Source: Dicyema japonicum (lineage: Eukaryota; Dicyemida; Rhombozoa; Dicyemidae). Taken from it: a DNA stretch of 64,000 bases. Below are positions 1-11,129 of this stretch, piece after piece. Position 1 is the first letter of the stretch, and each line of letters starts with the position of its first letter. Location of the stretch: the NCBI GenBank assembly GCA_011109175.1, contig RDEW01000017.1, forward strand, positions 833,443 through 897,442, read 5' to 3'. The notes beneath the pieces were generated by a model. That model made no database searches and was not told the origin of the DNA. It saw nothing but the letters and a program-made list of their open reading frames with translations. Both the position numbers and the translations under genes were made by a program.

Positions 1-2248
1 ATGATAATTGAGGACCTCCACAGCCTATGTATACTCAACGATCCTGCATCTCATACAAGAACACCTACTCGACGTAATGATAAACCTTCTTCTATCGACA
101 TCTCATTGTCATCACCGTCCTTGGCCCCACTTATTGACTGGTCAGTGAAGTATGACACCAGGAGTGACCACAACCCAATATTTTTGGAGGTCAAAACAAG
201 GTCACGGATAAAAGGACAATGCCCAACAATAACTAACTACAGCCTTGCGAATTGGAAAGGATTCAAGGAATACGTCGATAATTGTATTGGACTATTAAAT
301 TTCCCCACTTTTCCCTCCGTCGAACAATTAGTGAAATGGTTCAACTCCATTATAAACGATGCGAAAAAGAAGTACATTCCTATGGGGAGACAACCAACGT
401 CATCAAAACGTTTTAACACAACGACGAAACATCTGATCAGAGAACGAAATAATCTAAAGATGGTAAAATCGCCAACAGAAGAGAACATCAGGAAAATACG
501 AGAATTGAACAGAGAGATCGACAACAACATAAAGACAGAAAATGCAAATAGATGGACGAGACTATCGAAAGCTCTCTACAAAAACCCCCCAATGCAAGAG
601 TGTGGAAGTGGATCAAAAACATCAAAAGACCTCCCCAGAGAGAAAAGTCGAAGTCTACATAAAACCAGACACTCTGATAAAATATTACACATCTATATCC
701 TACAGGAAGTTTTCAAAAGAACACCAAGTATTCCTGAAAAAGATTGAACCGAAACGCTCCGATGACTGGATCCTATTTACTAGTCAGGATGTTCGCAGAG
801 CCATATCTAAGGCCAACAACTCAGAGGCCAAAGGACCAGACAACATAACCACATGTGAACTGAAGCACCTAGGCCATCGAGCCCTGGAACTATTAGCCTA
901 TATATTCAACCTATCCATTAACACAAATACAATCCCTGAAATATGGAAGAAGTCTCTAATCAGACCTATCCGAAAACCCAACAAACCAATAGATGAACCA
1001 TCTTCCTATCGCCCAATATCTATTCTAAGTCCGGTCTCAAGGATCCTTGAAAGGCTTGTTTTGGAAAAAATACAAGACTCAATCTCAATACCTCCGACCC
1101 AGCACGGATTCCGGGACAACCATTCGACGACAACACACCTTACAACCCTCACACAATTCATTGCGGAAGGATTTAACTCCCCCAAACCCATCAGAGGACA
1201 GTACTTATATCCGTGGACATCACAAAAGCGTTCGACTCAGTCCCTAGGAAACTCCTAACAAAGAAAATATACGAAACCAACATCCATCCGAACCTGAAAC
1301 TTTGGCTTGGAAACTTCCTAAATGGAAGACGAGCACAAGTACTCTGCAACAACATCAAATCAAGATCTCGCTATTTCCCAAATGGAGTCCCTCAAGGCTC
1401 CCACTATCACCCCAACTCTTCAATCTCTACATAAACGACATGCCACAAACCTGTAATGAAAACTGTCTAATCCTCTCCTATGCCGACGATATCATTCTTG
1501 CTCCAAGAACAGAAGCATTCAATCAGCGACTCAGTTGGCTCAACAAATGCTCGACAACTTGGAACTATGGCTCTCGAAGCGGAGACTTGACACATCAGCA
1601 GCAAAGTCCTTTGTCACACTGTTTACCACCTACAAGAGACAGCTCTGTATCGAACCAAAAGTCTTTATGAAGAACGAAGCTATCTCTATTAACAAAACAC
1701 CGAAGATTCTGGGAGTAACCTTTGATCAGGGACTCACCTTTATCCGGCATGTTGAAAACAGAGTAACTTCTGCTCTGAAAAATGAGAATTTTAAAAGTGC
1801 TCTCAAAAACACTTAGAGATCAAACTGGGATCCTTGCCACGATTTACAAACAATTTATCCAACCAACGATGACGTATGCAAGTCCTTCATGGGCAATGCA
1901 AATGTCACGATCTTCCACATTGAAATTATCTGCAATCGAGGAGACTGCAATAAGGTTAATTGGACCAGATCACAATATCCAACCTATTGAAAATTTTTTA
2001 ATTGAACTACAACGGAAATATTAAAGGAGGCTGTTCTAACAAGCTGCCCTCTATTCCAAATACTATCGAATTATCTACAATCATACAGAAATTTTGAGCC
2101 GAAGCCATGTCCAATGAGAAGAGCTGTTCAGGATTCTCGACCCCGCCGGACTCGTCCTCACCTTTGTCGGTCTGGGATCACTTAGTTAGATGAGAACTTT
2201 TATTTCTTTCTCTTTGACCCAGTGATCCTGGGGGTAATAATAATAATA
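1..2248 (+). mobile_element. LINE-A copy: APE-type non-LTR retrotransposon, 5' part outside window
   Basis: The first 230 bases encode the end of an apurinic-type endonuclease, with its SDHNP motif near base 165. A reverse transcriptase follows, spread over several frames: a fingers region near 800-1130, motif A (ITKAFDSVP) near 1220, PQGS near 1390 and the catalytic YADD near 1480. A thumb/connection region runs to about 2030. The 3' end has a CCCAG..CTGGG stem and a (TAA)n tail at 2229-2248. The frames change near 590, 1200, 1420, 1550 and 1800, so this copy looks dead, although some shifts might be assembly indels. The domain order and tail fit the Jockey-like group; the clade is inferred. 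Confidence 0.85.
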
Positions 2249-2640
2249 ACTAAGGAATACGAATAAGACATAGTGCAATAGAGATGTCGTCACCACCTCA
2301 ACCAGAATGTAAAGCACTCACGTAAAGAAACAACAAATGGCAATATTCGTATTCCTTACCGACTTCTCCGTTCACTCTGGGAACTTTTAATTGCTGAGGA
2401 CTTAAAAAATTTTTACAAAAAAGGTTTTTTTTAAATATCAACTGTCAGAGCCAATGTTCCGCTAAATCTACTCACCATACTGGTCAACTCTGCATGGTAG
2501 GCAATACAAATTTATGGATCGATCCAATAATCGTGGAAACTTCGGGAGTTTCAAAGCAACCTTACAAGAAACATCAACTGACATCTATCAAAATACAACA
2601 TCTCTGTATGCTGTCTACAAAAGATAAAAATGACCGTATA
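2249..2640. other. No gene recognised
   Basis: AT-rich spacer between the tail of LINE-A and a LINE-B fragment. No reading frame or repeat could be supported. Confidence 0.4.
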
Positions 2641-2945
2641 ATGTAAGGAACTTTTTGGCAAATTGCACTTTTTACCCTCTCATCGGCCGTCTAAATGACC
2701 AGGTACCCACAAATGTCGCAATGGACAACTACTTCGCACACACAGGAGCCGGATTCTGTGGAAGGCCTAGATCGACACTTCTGACAATCTTGAATGAAAA
2801 CCTATCGGAGTTTGGTATGAGACTAACTTCGGGGGACGACCAGAACTACCTAAGAGAACTAGTGCGCAACACAAGATCATGGTCGAGGCTGACGGAAAGG
2901 ATGATTCGGAAAACGGCACAAGAGAAACTTAACTAATTATTCTCG
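2641..2945 (+). mobile_element. LINE-B 3'-terminal coding fragment
   Basis: The frame at 2655-2936 matches the C-terminus of the LINE-B copies at 20.0, 24.8 and 43.2 kb. It shares the run N-V-A-M-x-x-Y-F, then the RPRSTL block, then L-x-x-L-x-x-x-x-R-x-W near the stop. The 5' portion is missing, and no (TAA)n tail is visible after the stop. Confidence 0.7.
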
Positions 2946-3310
2946 GGCATCAATTCTGGCATATTTGTTAAATATAGCGTTTTTAGAAATAAAGCGAATA
3001 GGGCCTGAGAAAGACATGGATAGTTTTTGGTAGGGGGGTTTGTGTGAAATAGACTTATTCGTATCCACAAATTTCATGTTTTGCTTTTGACAAATAAAGA
3101 GCGTAAATGGATTTGCTGCAAAGAATATATTTTCACATAATCCAAAATAAAAACAAGGATGACTTTCTAAACTTTTCGAGGACCTAACATTTCAGAATTC
3201 ACCATGAAATCAAAAAGATGCTGAGTGGACATGGACTTTGTCGCACAACTGCATTGTGAGGCTTTCTGTCCTCCAAAAAGTAATATTAAGGTTTCATATT
3301 TCACTTTAGG

Positions 3311-3480
3311 ACAGACAAGTGTCGTCAAGCTTACGAAATTACAAGATCTGTCACAAAATACTGACTGTAAAACTATTCAAGAGACATTTAAAGGGCCACT
3401 ATCCACTTTATTGCAAAAAATGCAGCAAAGGATTTTACAGGAAGGATAGGTGGAATGAACACATGTGCTCTTTATTATAA
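3311..3480 (+). CDS. Possible C2H2-like zinc-finger exons (fragmentary)
   Basis: Removing a 32-nt GT..AG segment (3350-3381) joins two stretches. The joined frame has a finger-like H-x3-H (RHLKGH) followed by YCKKCSKGFYRKDRWNEHMC, which resembles a C2HC finger, and stops at 3478-3480. A further short intron may end at 3309. No start codon or upstream CxxC could be placed, so this may be the end of a small host gene or a remnant. No neighbour helps decide. Confidence 0.3.
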
Positions 3481-3554
3481 AAATAAATTATTGTGACGTC
3501 AACGACCAAATGTTAGTAGCATGCATTGAGGCATAGAAGCTATCGCTAAGACTA

Positions 3555-3650
3555 CGTTCTAGATCGTCGTTTCTGGCCGATTTCGACCTCCCATAGTCGG
3601 TATAGGATCACTTCATTAGGTGGGACATTCATTCTCTATTAGTCGCCACT
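3555..3650 (+). repeat. Eroded LINE-A 3' end
   Basis: The stretch with TAGTCGGTATAGGATCACTT, followed by a guanine-rich step, resembles the LINE-A end near 2165-2200 (TTGTCGGTCTGGGATCACTT). It is short and diverged. Confidence 0.35.
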
Positions 3651-3830
3651 ATAATTTATCGTCGTATAGCATCACGTCCGGCTAATAAGTCTTACTTATT
3701 ATTCTAAAACAAATGGTTACCGGCTTCTTTTCGAAAGAAAAACGAAATTTTTAATTTCGTTCAAAAACATGTTCGACGTAGTATGGGACAAAAAAGGAAG
3801 ACCTTGACATCGGTCTCCGATTTTCAGATT

Positions 3831-3940
3831 AATTAGGGTGAATTAAAGAATGGATTAGGGTGTATTAGAAAATGTGTTAGGGTAAATAAAAGAATGAATT
3901 ATGTTGTACTAGAGAATGGATTTGGATGTATTAGAGCAGA
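3831..3940 (+). repeat. Degenerate tandem repeat, unit about 25 bp
   Basis: ATTAGGGTGTATTAGA-like units recur about four times with substitutions (TTAGGGTGAATTAAAGAATG, TTAGGGTGTATTAGAAAATG, TTAGGGTAAATAAAAGAATG). The TTAGGG cores recall the degenerate telomere-like tract at 47.2 kb. Confidence 0.6.
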
Positions 3941-4580
3941 GCTTTTCAAAAAATAATTCTCGAGCAATAATACGACAAGCAGGGATTATCAAGTTTTCGC
4001 CAATATTGTGAGGTTTTAGTTGTTTTGCTATCACTTCTGAGATCAGGTATAAACATTTCAATGATTCCTTTGTGTTTAGAAAAGTTTCACTGAACATCAT
4101 TTGACTAGATCTACGATTCATAGTAAAAACCAAATAATACTTAAGTTGTTTTTTTCAAATGGATAAAATAATCCACAGATTTTTAGTCCGGATGCTTGGA
4201 AGTAAAATGTCTCTTTAGTTTGCTAAGAACCATAGCATTACTTGCCAAAAATCCATGCAAATTAGACATTTAGGTAGTTTATTGTTATTTTTGCATATAC
4301 ATCCAAATGACATACAAGAATCTTTATAAGAACGACGAACTGATTTACCCATAAGCACGTTGATGCGCACGTTATTAAAAAATTTATAAATAATGGTTAA
4401 CCAATGTAAATGTCATTTAATGTATAATAAAAAATGATTATTTTAATTTTAGTAATTATTTTAATTCGTTTATCTTTTTAAATTAATTAAGTCAAAAATG
4501 TATATAAATTTATTCAAATTTGTATTTGGCAGGCGGCACACTAGAAATTGTCTTGCGGCACACCGTTTGACAACCTCTGG
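3909..4580 (-). mobile_element. hAT transposon remnant (ZBED5-like N-terminal part)
   Basis: A minus-strand frame (4133 to 3909) contains KPHNIGENLIIPACRII, a block typical of the region after the BED finger in ZBED5/GTF2IRD2-type hAT proteins. Further upstream on the same strand, bases 4579 to 4560 read CAGAGGTTGTCAAAC, which looks like a hAT terminal inverted repeat. The rest of the transposase is gone. Confidence 0.55.
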
Positions 4581-5441
4581 GTTAAAGAGTACCGAAATTT
4601 CTATTGCACGGAAAAGAAAAAATTGCGAAATAAAAAATACATGACAAATGACTATAAAAATTTTATTTCTAATTTTTTGAGAAAATAATTATCCCACATT
4701 GTGAAATAAAAATTTCGATACTTTCAGAAATTCTTAAAAACTGTGAACTTGATAATTTGTTTTTGAATACATTTCAAGGATGAATGGATGAAACTGGGAT
4801 CTTTTTTCAATCTTCCCTTTTTGAACAATTTCATGTATTTATAGAAAGGGCATAAAGCAATGAAAAGTGAGAATAACTATAGTTTTTTGTGCTAATGCAA
4901 CTATAACAATAAAAATTAAACCTTTCGTTATTAGGCAAGTCAAAGACCATAATGTTTAAGATGTTGACTTGGAAATATATTTACTATGCAAATTAAAGGG
5001 TTTGGATGACAACATAACTTTTTGAGGTTATCAGTCATTTTAGTGATGATTTTAATTAAATCATAATTATTTAAACAAAAAAATCAAATCAAAAGTGGTC
5101 CCCGCCTACATATCGACGTTCAGTTGCCTCTCGCAATCGCTACAGATGTAAACTGAAGTAATGAATTAAATGTTGAGAAAAAAGTTTTTTTTACTTATAG
5201 ATAATGCTCCAAATCATGTTTTAACAAAATATTTTGAAAATTAAAAATTTTATTCCTTCAAAAAAACACAACTGCTAATCTTCAACCAGTCGATTCAGTC
5301 ATAATCAAGAACTTTAAGCATTATTATGAAAAAGACTTATTTTTGATTACATGGAAGTCCTTAATTAGAAAAATAAATTTTTGTGAATTTACGAAAGGGC
5401 ATCATTATGGTATCTCACGCATGAAGTAAAGAAAACGGTTC
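4581..5441. other. AT-rich spacer, nothing recognised
   Basis: About 860 bases of AT-rich sequence with no long frame, short-intron gene structure or repeat shared with the rest of the window. Confidence 0.4.
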
Positions 5442-5880
5442 CCATTCAAAATGGCCTCTTTCAAAATGGCCTCCATTCAAAATGGCCTCCATTCAAAATG
5501 GCCTCCAATAAAATTTCTCAGGTTTTGGATAAGTTCATCAATAGACATCACGAGATATTTTACCAAGGTCCTCGACATCTTTAGGTAAAAAAGTCATCTT
5601 TTTAAATCTTATAAAAATTGATTTTACCAAGGTCCTCGACATCTTTAGGTGAAAAAGTCATCTTTTTAAATCTTATAAAAATTGATTTTAACAGGTCCTA
5701 TGGGTAAGTGGAACATTTTACCAAGGTCCTCGACATCTTTAGGTGAAAAAGTCATCTTTTTGAAATCTTATAAAAATTGATTTTAACAGGTCCTATGGGT
5801 AAGTGGAACAATTTACCAAGGTCCTCGACATCTTTAGGTAAAAAAGTCATCTTTTTTAATATTTTTATATAAGTTTAAAA
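5442..5880 (+). repeat. MULE left terminal inverted repeat
   Basis: Four 16-bp outer units (CATTCAAAATGGCCTC) are followed by a junction containing CTCAGGTTTTGGATAAGTTC and then about four inner units. It pairs with 7540-8094 in opposite orientation. Confidence 0.85.
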
Positions 5881-5925
5881 TGAAATATTTATTTTCAAAG
5901 AAAAAAAGGAAAATGATTATAAATG

Positions 5926-7369
5926 TTAATAGAACACATATTCTACTAAATTGAATATATAGTCTGTCGGATCCATATTAAGTAATATTTGTTCTTGAAC
6001 AAATCTCAATATATTCTCAGATAAAGCGATATATTTAGTTTTTCTAAGAATTTTTTCTCCATTTTGTAATCTTAAGAATTTAATCATTATGCCTTCTTCT
6101 TTTATCAATTTCTTTACAAAATTTCTTGGCGTCTTGTTTAGTGTCCCAAATGTACTTCTAAAAACGTTGTGCCAGCCTTCAATGGAGTTATTTGTCCGAG
6201 GTAAGTCCTCATATAGATTATCCAGATTATTCCAATAATTAATTGGAAATCTTGGAATTAATCCATTTTCTTGATTTCCGATATAATTGATCAAGAAATA
6301 TTGATATAATGGAGTTAGAATCACAGGAAAATCTGATCTCGACACTATCCAATCAAAAGTGTTCTTTACAGTATGTGTAGGAATAAAGGAGAGGCATTTC
6401 AACAGTTTTACAAATCTATCGTTAATTTTAAATCACATTTAACCTATTTATATCTTCATTATTTATGTCGTTGAAAATTCCTAGTTCCAATATTTTTTTA
6501 TTAATATTTTGTCCTAGATGGAACATGCAGCAATTTATCCGTGCGTTTGGAAATGATTTTTGAAAAGAGTTTATTGCTCCTTTTTCAAAATCTGAGACAA
6601 TAACTCTTGGTTCTAAATCCGGAATGAGACGTTTAATTATTTGAAGCATTGTGTCATATTCATTTTCAGTTTTTGATGTTAAAAGACAGAAAATTATTGG
6701 AATTACATGGTGATTAATTATTACCGATATTGTGAATAATTGCTTCCAAGGAAGAGGGCAGACAGAAAAAGTCCCATCAATAGACCATATTTTATGATTT
6801 TTTAATGGTGTCGTCATTTCAGAATTAAAAAAAATAACCATATTTGTCTCAACATCTGATAAGTTAATCATTAATATACCAATATTTTGGCGAAAACTGT
6901 GTCCAAACTGATAGAATCTATGCCCTCGTAAGGTATACATTAAATTCTCCTCAATATTAAGAACTGAATCATCACTTTCGTGTGGGATACTTTTTCTTGT
7001 TCTATTAATCAGTTGTTCCAGAGAAGAATGAGTCCCTGTCAAAGCAATAGTTGTCAAATTTTGTCCAAGCAGAGAATTATTAATAATCTGTCTAGGACCC
7101 ATATCACATAAGAGTGATTTCTGCTTTATGTCCTCCCGTATTAAGGCTCTCTTGACAAATTCACTCCTTGGAAGATGATTATGTTGCTTCAGACTCCAAA
7201 CTTCATCACAGGATTGAATAGTTTTTACAGATCCAGGACAAGTACGATCTGAGCACCTCCAATATGTGATATGTCCCTTCCTGTATTTTAAATGATAAAG
7301 ATTTCCATCATGTTCTAAACTTCTATTTCCCTTTTGGTTAACAAGAAACGGCATGCAATAGTGAATCAA
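5926..7369 (-). CDS. MULE transposase, one 28-nt intron
   Basis: The protein cuts and pastes the surrounding MULE by binding its ends. Two exons (7369-6444 and 6415-5926) flank a 28-nt GT..AG intron at 6416-6443; splicing gives 472 codons (471 residues) with no internal stop. Residues about 10-70 form a FLYWCH-like zinc region (YWRCSDRTC, then H-x-H near 63-65). The catalytic DDE triad fits D198 (SIDGTF), D260 (VSDFEKGA) and E388 (NNSIEGWHN). The MULE-typical C-x-x-H follows D260 (CCMFHLG, H284). Length and domain order are normal for a compact MULE protein. The intron is of the same size class as the host genes here. The start is the first ATG in frame. Confidence 0.9.
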
Positions 7370-7539
7370 TTAATTAATTAAATTATTCAAAAGTTTTATT
7401 ATAATAAAAGAAATTAAAAGAGACAATAACTTATTAAATTTAGTTTTAATAAAAATAATTAATTTTTATTCCAAAGTCAATTAGTATCTTAAAATCATAG
7501 GGTTTGGAGGACTTTGGTAAAATGTTCCGCTCACCCATA

Positions 7540-8094
7540 GGATCCCTTAAAATCAATTTTTATAAGATTTAAAAAAGATGACTTTTTTACCTAAAGATGT
7601 CGAGGACCTTGGTAAAATGTTCCACTTACCCATAGGACTCCTTAAAATCAATTTTTATAAGATTTAAAAAAGATGACTTTTTTACCTAAAGATGTCGAGG
7701 ACCTTGGTAAAATGTTCCACTTACCCATAGGACTTCTTAAAATCAATTTTTATAAGATTTAAAAAAGATGACTTTTTTACCTAAAGATGTCGAGGACCTT
7801 GGTAAAATCAATTTTTATAAGATTTAAAAAAGATGACTTTTTTACCTAAAGATGTCGTTTCGCTAAAATCTCGTGATGTTTATTGATGAACTTATCCAAA
7901 ACCTGAAAAAATTAATTGGAGGCCATTTTGAATGGAGGCCATTTTGAATGGAGGCCATTTTGAATGGAGGCCGTTTTGAATGGAGGCCATTTTGAATGGA
8001 GGCCATTTTGAATGGAGGCCATTTTGAATGGAGGCCGTTTTGAATGGAGGCCATTTTGAATGGAGGCCATTTTGAAAGAGGCCATTTTGAATGG
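7540..8094 (-). repeat. MULE right terminal inverted repeat
   Basis: The inner part has about four copies of the ~108-bp unit (7545-7860). The outer part is eleven 16-bp units (GGAGGCCATTTTGAAT), two of them with a C-to-T change seen as GGAGGCCGTTTT. The outer array is longer than on the left, so unit number differs between ends. Confidence 0.85.
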
Positions 8095-8247
8095 ACACGA
8101 AGAAAACACAATAAAAATTGTTTCAAAAAACATGGGCAATCGAATGTCATTAAAATCTGCTAATGAAAATATGCAAAATTTTGTTTTGACTGAGTACAAA
8201 AAACTGGAATAACTTGCTAATAAAAAAAATTTGTGAAGAATATATTG

Positions 8248-8557
8248 TCGCCGGGTGGCATAGTTGTTAGGTGTCGTCTAAAGTGACTTAGGTTACGGGT
8301 TCGATTCTCGCTGCTGTTCACCTGGTGGAAGGTTCCACGCATCTACGATGTTAAAAGGGTTTGACGAGTGACGCCCTCACCAGTGGATACTCTAGAAAGG
8401 ACCCACGCACAAGAAAAAGAAAAAAAAGAAGTGAAGATCAGTCCTTGGTTCTACGATTAGTTAAAATTAACTGTTCTTTACTTAAATAAAGTGTGTGTCC
8501 TCCCTATGCGGAGCTATAAATATTATGGCTCACGTGAAAAGGCTTTATTATTATTAT
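8248..8557 (+). mobile_element. tRNA-derived SINE, copy 1
   Basis: The head carries a pol III A-box-like TGGCATAGTTGTTAGG (8256-8271) and a perfect B-box core GGTTCGATTC (8298-8307), spaced as in a tRNA. A tRNA-unrelated body follows, containing AAGAAAAAGAAAAAAAAG. The 3' end, GCGGAGCTATAAATATTATG with CTCACGTGAAAAG and a (TTA)n tail, matches the end of LINE-B. A second copy is at 55.5 kb. Compared with that copy, this one lacks about 18 bp near 8391. It encodes no protein; it is probably transcribed by pol III and copied by LINE-B machinery. Confidence 0.8.
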
Positions 8558-8744
8558 GTCGACGAGGGAATAATTAGTGCTGAAAAAGGAAAGATTATTA
8601 TATATGAAAACATAAATATTAATTACAATTGAATTAGTATTTTTATTACTTTCACAATCCGAAAGGCGTCCAATTTTTTGTTCGGATTAATGAGGGTTTA
8701 CTGTACATAAAAAATACAATATTAGGGGAAAATTAGCGATTACT

Positions 8745-8850
8745 ATTTTAATTATTATTACCTCCAGGATCACTGGGTCAAAGAGAAAGAAAAAGTTTTC
8801 AACTAAGTGATCCCAGACCGACGAGGTAGAGGACGAGTTCAGGCGGGTCT
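8745..8850 (-). mobile_element. LINE-A 3' end, very short copy
   Basis: Read on the minus strand this matches 2170-2245: GGTCTGGGATCACTTAGTTG, the CCCAGTGATCCTGG stem and a (TAA)n tail. It is a severely 5'-truncated insertion. Confidence 0.75.
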
Positions 8851-8988
8851 ATTTTAATTTTTTTAAACAAAATAATTTTTTAATTAATAAATAAAATACC
8901 TTTCTTATTTTTAACATGCTATTTAATTTAAAAATAATTTTCAAATAAAATTTTATTAAAAATTTAAATAATTACGCTTCCGCGAGAG

Positions 8989-9072
8989 ACTGGTTGGTTC
9001 CGAGAACGTATCTCGTTGGCTATTGTTAGGGGAAATAGCATGGCCATTCAGATGCCTAAATTTAATTTTTAT
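8989..9072 (+). mobile_element. LINE-C 3' end fragment
   Basis: Bases 8989-9056 are essentially identical to 12284-12361, the last codons of the LINE-C element next door, including ATAGCATGGCCATTCAGATG. The short AT-rich 3' trailer is also shared before diverging. Confidence 0.85.
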
Positions 9073-9420
9073 TAATTACCTTAATAAATTTTTTTCTTAT
9101 TACGCTTTTGCAGATATGATTTAAAAAATTAAAAAATATTGAAAAAATGTATAAATTATTTTACTTTATGTAGTTGATGCGCTTTTCTATTGGGGGAGAA
9201 GATGAACTGTATTAATAATAAAAAGATTCCTTTGATTTAAAATATATGAAATGCAGATTGAACATATGACTTATTAACTTTTTGAGTGTAATGATACTTT
9301 CAGATAATACGCCTTCTGAATTTGGACAAAAATTAACCAGGAATTTATTCTGAATCAGAAGGGAGATTTTTTTGATTTTATAAATTCAAATATATACAGT
9401 TCTATCTCCTATTATCTATT
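9073..9420. other. AT-rich spacer or LINE-C 5' leader
   Basis: No frame of note. It could be the 5' untranslated region of the LINE-C copy that begins at 9422, but no second 5' end is available for comparison. Confidence 0.3.
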
Positions 9421-9421
9421 C

Positions 9422-10010
9422 ATGTCTGTTTTTTATGATGTACTACACGAAGACACCTCATGCAAAGGGTGCAGAGTATCCAATTCCCGCAAGTGCGGGA
9501 TTCGATGTTCTGTATGTGTTGGTTACTACCACATAGGTTGTGAAAAACTATCCAAGAAAATTGCTCGATCACTTCCCTCGTGGTCGTGCCGTCTGGAACT
9601 CACTAAAATTGAACCTCATGATCATTTTGTGTCATCATCATCTGTATCAGATCTTCTGGAAGCCATGTCTCCGGAGGATTTTCTGGTTTTATTATCAAAC
9701 ACGCGACAAAGGAAGATTATCCCTGTCAGGATCCCCAAGGCTTCCCGGATCTCAATTGCTTCTGCCCTTTCTTCTTGCATTGAGAAAGCTGTGTCCAATG
9801 GCTCGAAAAAGGATTGGATGGTTCTTTTCTCTTTCCCTGTCCCTGGCTATGGGTTAGAGAGTAAGCCTGCCCCATCTTCTCGGAAACCCTCTCTATCCCA
9901 TGTCCTGAAGAAGCGCGTGAGTGCCTTTATGGATTCATGGGAGTCCCTGGCTGAAGAATTATTTGTTTCCCCAGTTGATTACTTCCCAAAGTCCAATTCC
10001 AACAATCCAG
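9422..10010 (+). CDS. LINE-C N-terminal segment with PHD-like zinc finger
   Basis: Residues about 14-56 hold CKGC, then CGIRCSVC, YYHIGC and WSC. The Cys/His spacing resembles a PHD-type finger, which may bind nucleic acid or chromatin at the insertion target. A conserved block, IPVRIPKASRISIASALSS, follows and is repeated in the fragment at 24.0-24.3 kb. The frame is lost at about 10005 where the next segment takes over in another frame. The start is the first ATG in the frame. Confidence 0.65.
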
Positions 10011-10011
10011 T

Positions 10012-11100
10012 ATGGCTCCTGAGAGGCTTCGCTCTCGTGTCAGGAGGAAATTGATGGAGGGCGATCTTACTGCTGCAGTTCGAACTGTTTGTACGGATTC
10101 TGACCCGGTGAAAGCCACTCAGGAGACACTCTGTATATTGGGACAGAAACATCCTCCTGAACCAGAAGACTTTTGTAAACCTGTTCGTCCAGAACAATCT
10201 ATGCATGATATTTCCACTTCAGCCATTTACAACGCTCTTTGTTCTTTCCGAAGAAGTAGCAGTGGAGGAGTTGACGGTCTCAAACCTGGCCATCTGTCAG
10301 ACTTGGTGTCCCATTCTGTCGGCAGGCCTGGATCGCTACTCTTGGAGCGAACCCGGGATCTCGTAGCTCGCATGCTTTCCGGAAACGTTTCCGATTTTGG
10401 TCGGAATCTCCTCTTTTCGGCGAATCTAACGGGCCTTGGAAAGAAAGATGGTGGTATTCGCCCCATTGCAATTGGAAACGTATTTCGACGTTTATCCGCA
10501 AAAATGGCTTGTCGTTTTGTTATCTCCCGAATTTCAGCCGAATTTTGTCCTTCGCAGCTTGGTGTCGGAATCAATGGCGGCTGTGAAGCTGGGATCCACG
10601 CAGTGAGAGAATTTGCGTCACAATCAGCTGAATTGAATGTTGAGGACAGAGTTTTATTCAAATTGGACCTCCGGAATGCCTTCAATTCAGTCAGAAGGGA
10701 CACCGTCCTTGATACCTGTAGGAGGAGGATTCCTCAGATTTATCCCTTTGTATATCTCGCGTATTCGGATCCATCCCCTCTTGTTTTTGGCAGTGGAATT
10801 ATTTCGTCCGGATCCGGAGTTCAACAGGGGGACCCACTCGGTCCTCTTCTATTTTCCTTGTCTATCGACCATATTGCCCAGGACCGTTGCACTCCACTGA
10901 ACGTCTGGTATCTGGACGATTGTATTCTCGGTGGAAGTCCCGATGATATTCTCTCCAAAGTTGCGTCGATCAGAAGTTTGTGTGGAAAAATCGGTCTGGA
11001 ATTTAACAATGAAAAGTGCGAAGCAATTAATCTGAATTTGAGTTCCGATTCATTCTACCTTTTTCATAGAAAACTCTGCGAATCATCCCAGGGGTTAGGG
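10012..11100 (+). CDS. LINE-C reverse transcriptase segment
   Basis: Copies element RNA into DNA at the nicked target. The palm motifs are clear: GGIRPIAIGN before the palm, KLDLRNAFNSV (motif A), GVQQGDPLGPLLF (motif B) and WYLDDCILGG (motif C, catalytic DD). YLDD instead of the YADD of the other LINEs here separates this family. The frame continues from the PHD segment by a shift near 10005 and passes to the next segment by a shift near 11095. Confidence 0.8.
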
Positions 11101-11129
11101 AGACTCATATTGATTCTCTCGACTTCCTT

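Larger units (their letters stand above)
5442..8094 (-). mobile_element. Complete MULE (Mutator-like) DNA transposon with array-type inverted repeats
   Basis: Both ends read CCATTCAAAATGGCCTCT inwards and continue as an inverted repeat of roughly 440-550 bp. Each end has an outer array of 16-bp units (4 units left, 11 right) and an inner array of about 108-bp units containing GGTCCTCGACATCTTTAGGT (4 copies each side). Between them lies a single open transposase gene on the minus strand. A 9-bp target duplication was not obvious. Everything needed for mobility appears present, so the element could be recent or active; that is inference. Confidence 0.85.

Noticed and set aside
7863-8199. Three overlapping minus-strand frames with repeated MASIQNGLHSKWPP-like peptides
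   Set aside because: They are the 16-bp array of the MULE inverted repeat read in three frames; the unit has no stop codons, so all frames stay open.
8248-8320. Possible tRNA gene
   Set aside because: A and B boxes are present but the anticodon arm does not fold well, and the sequence continues into the SINE body and LINE tail, as does the second copy.
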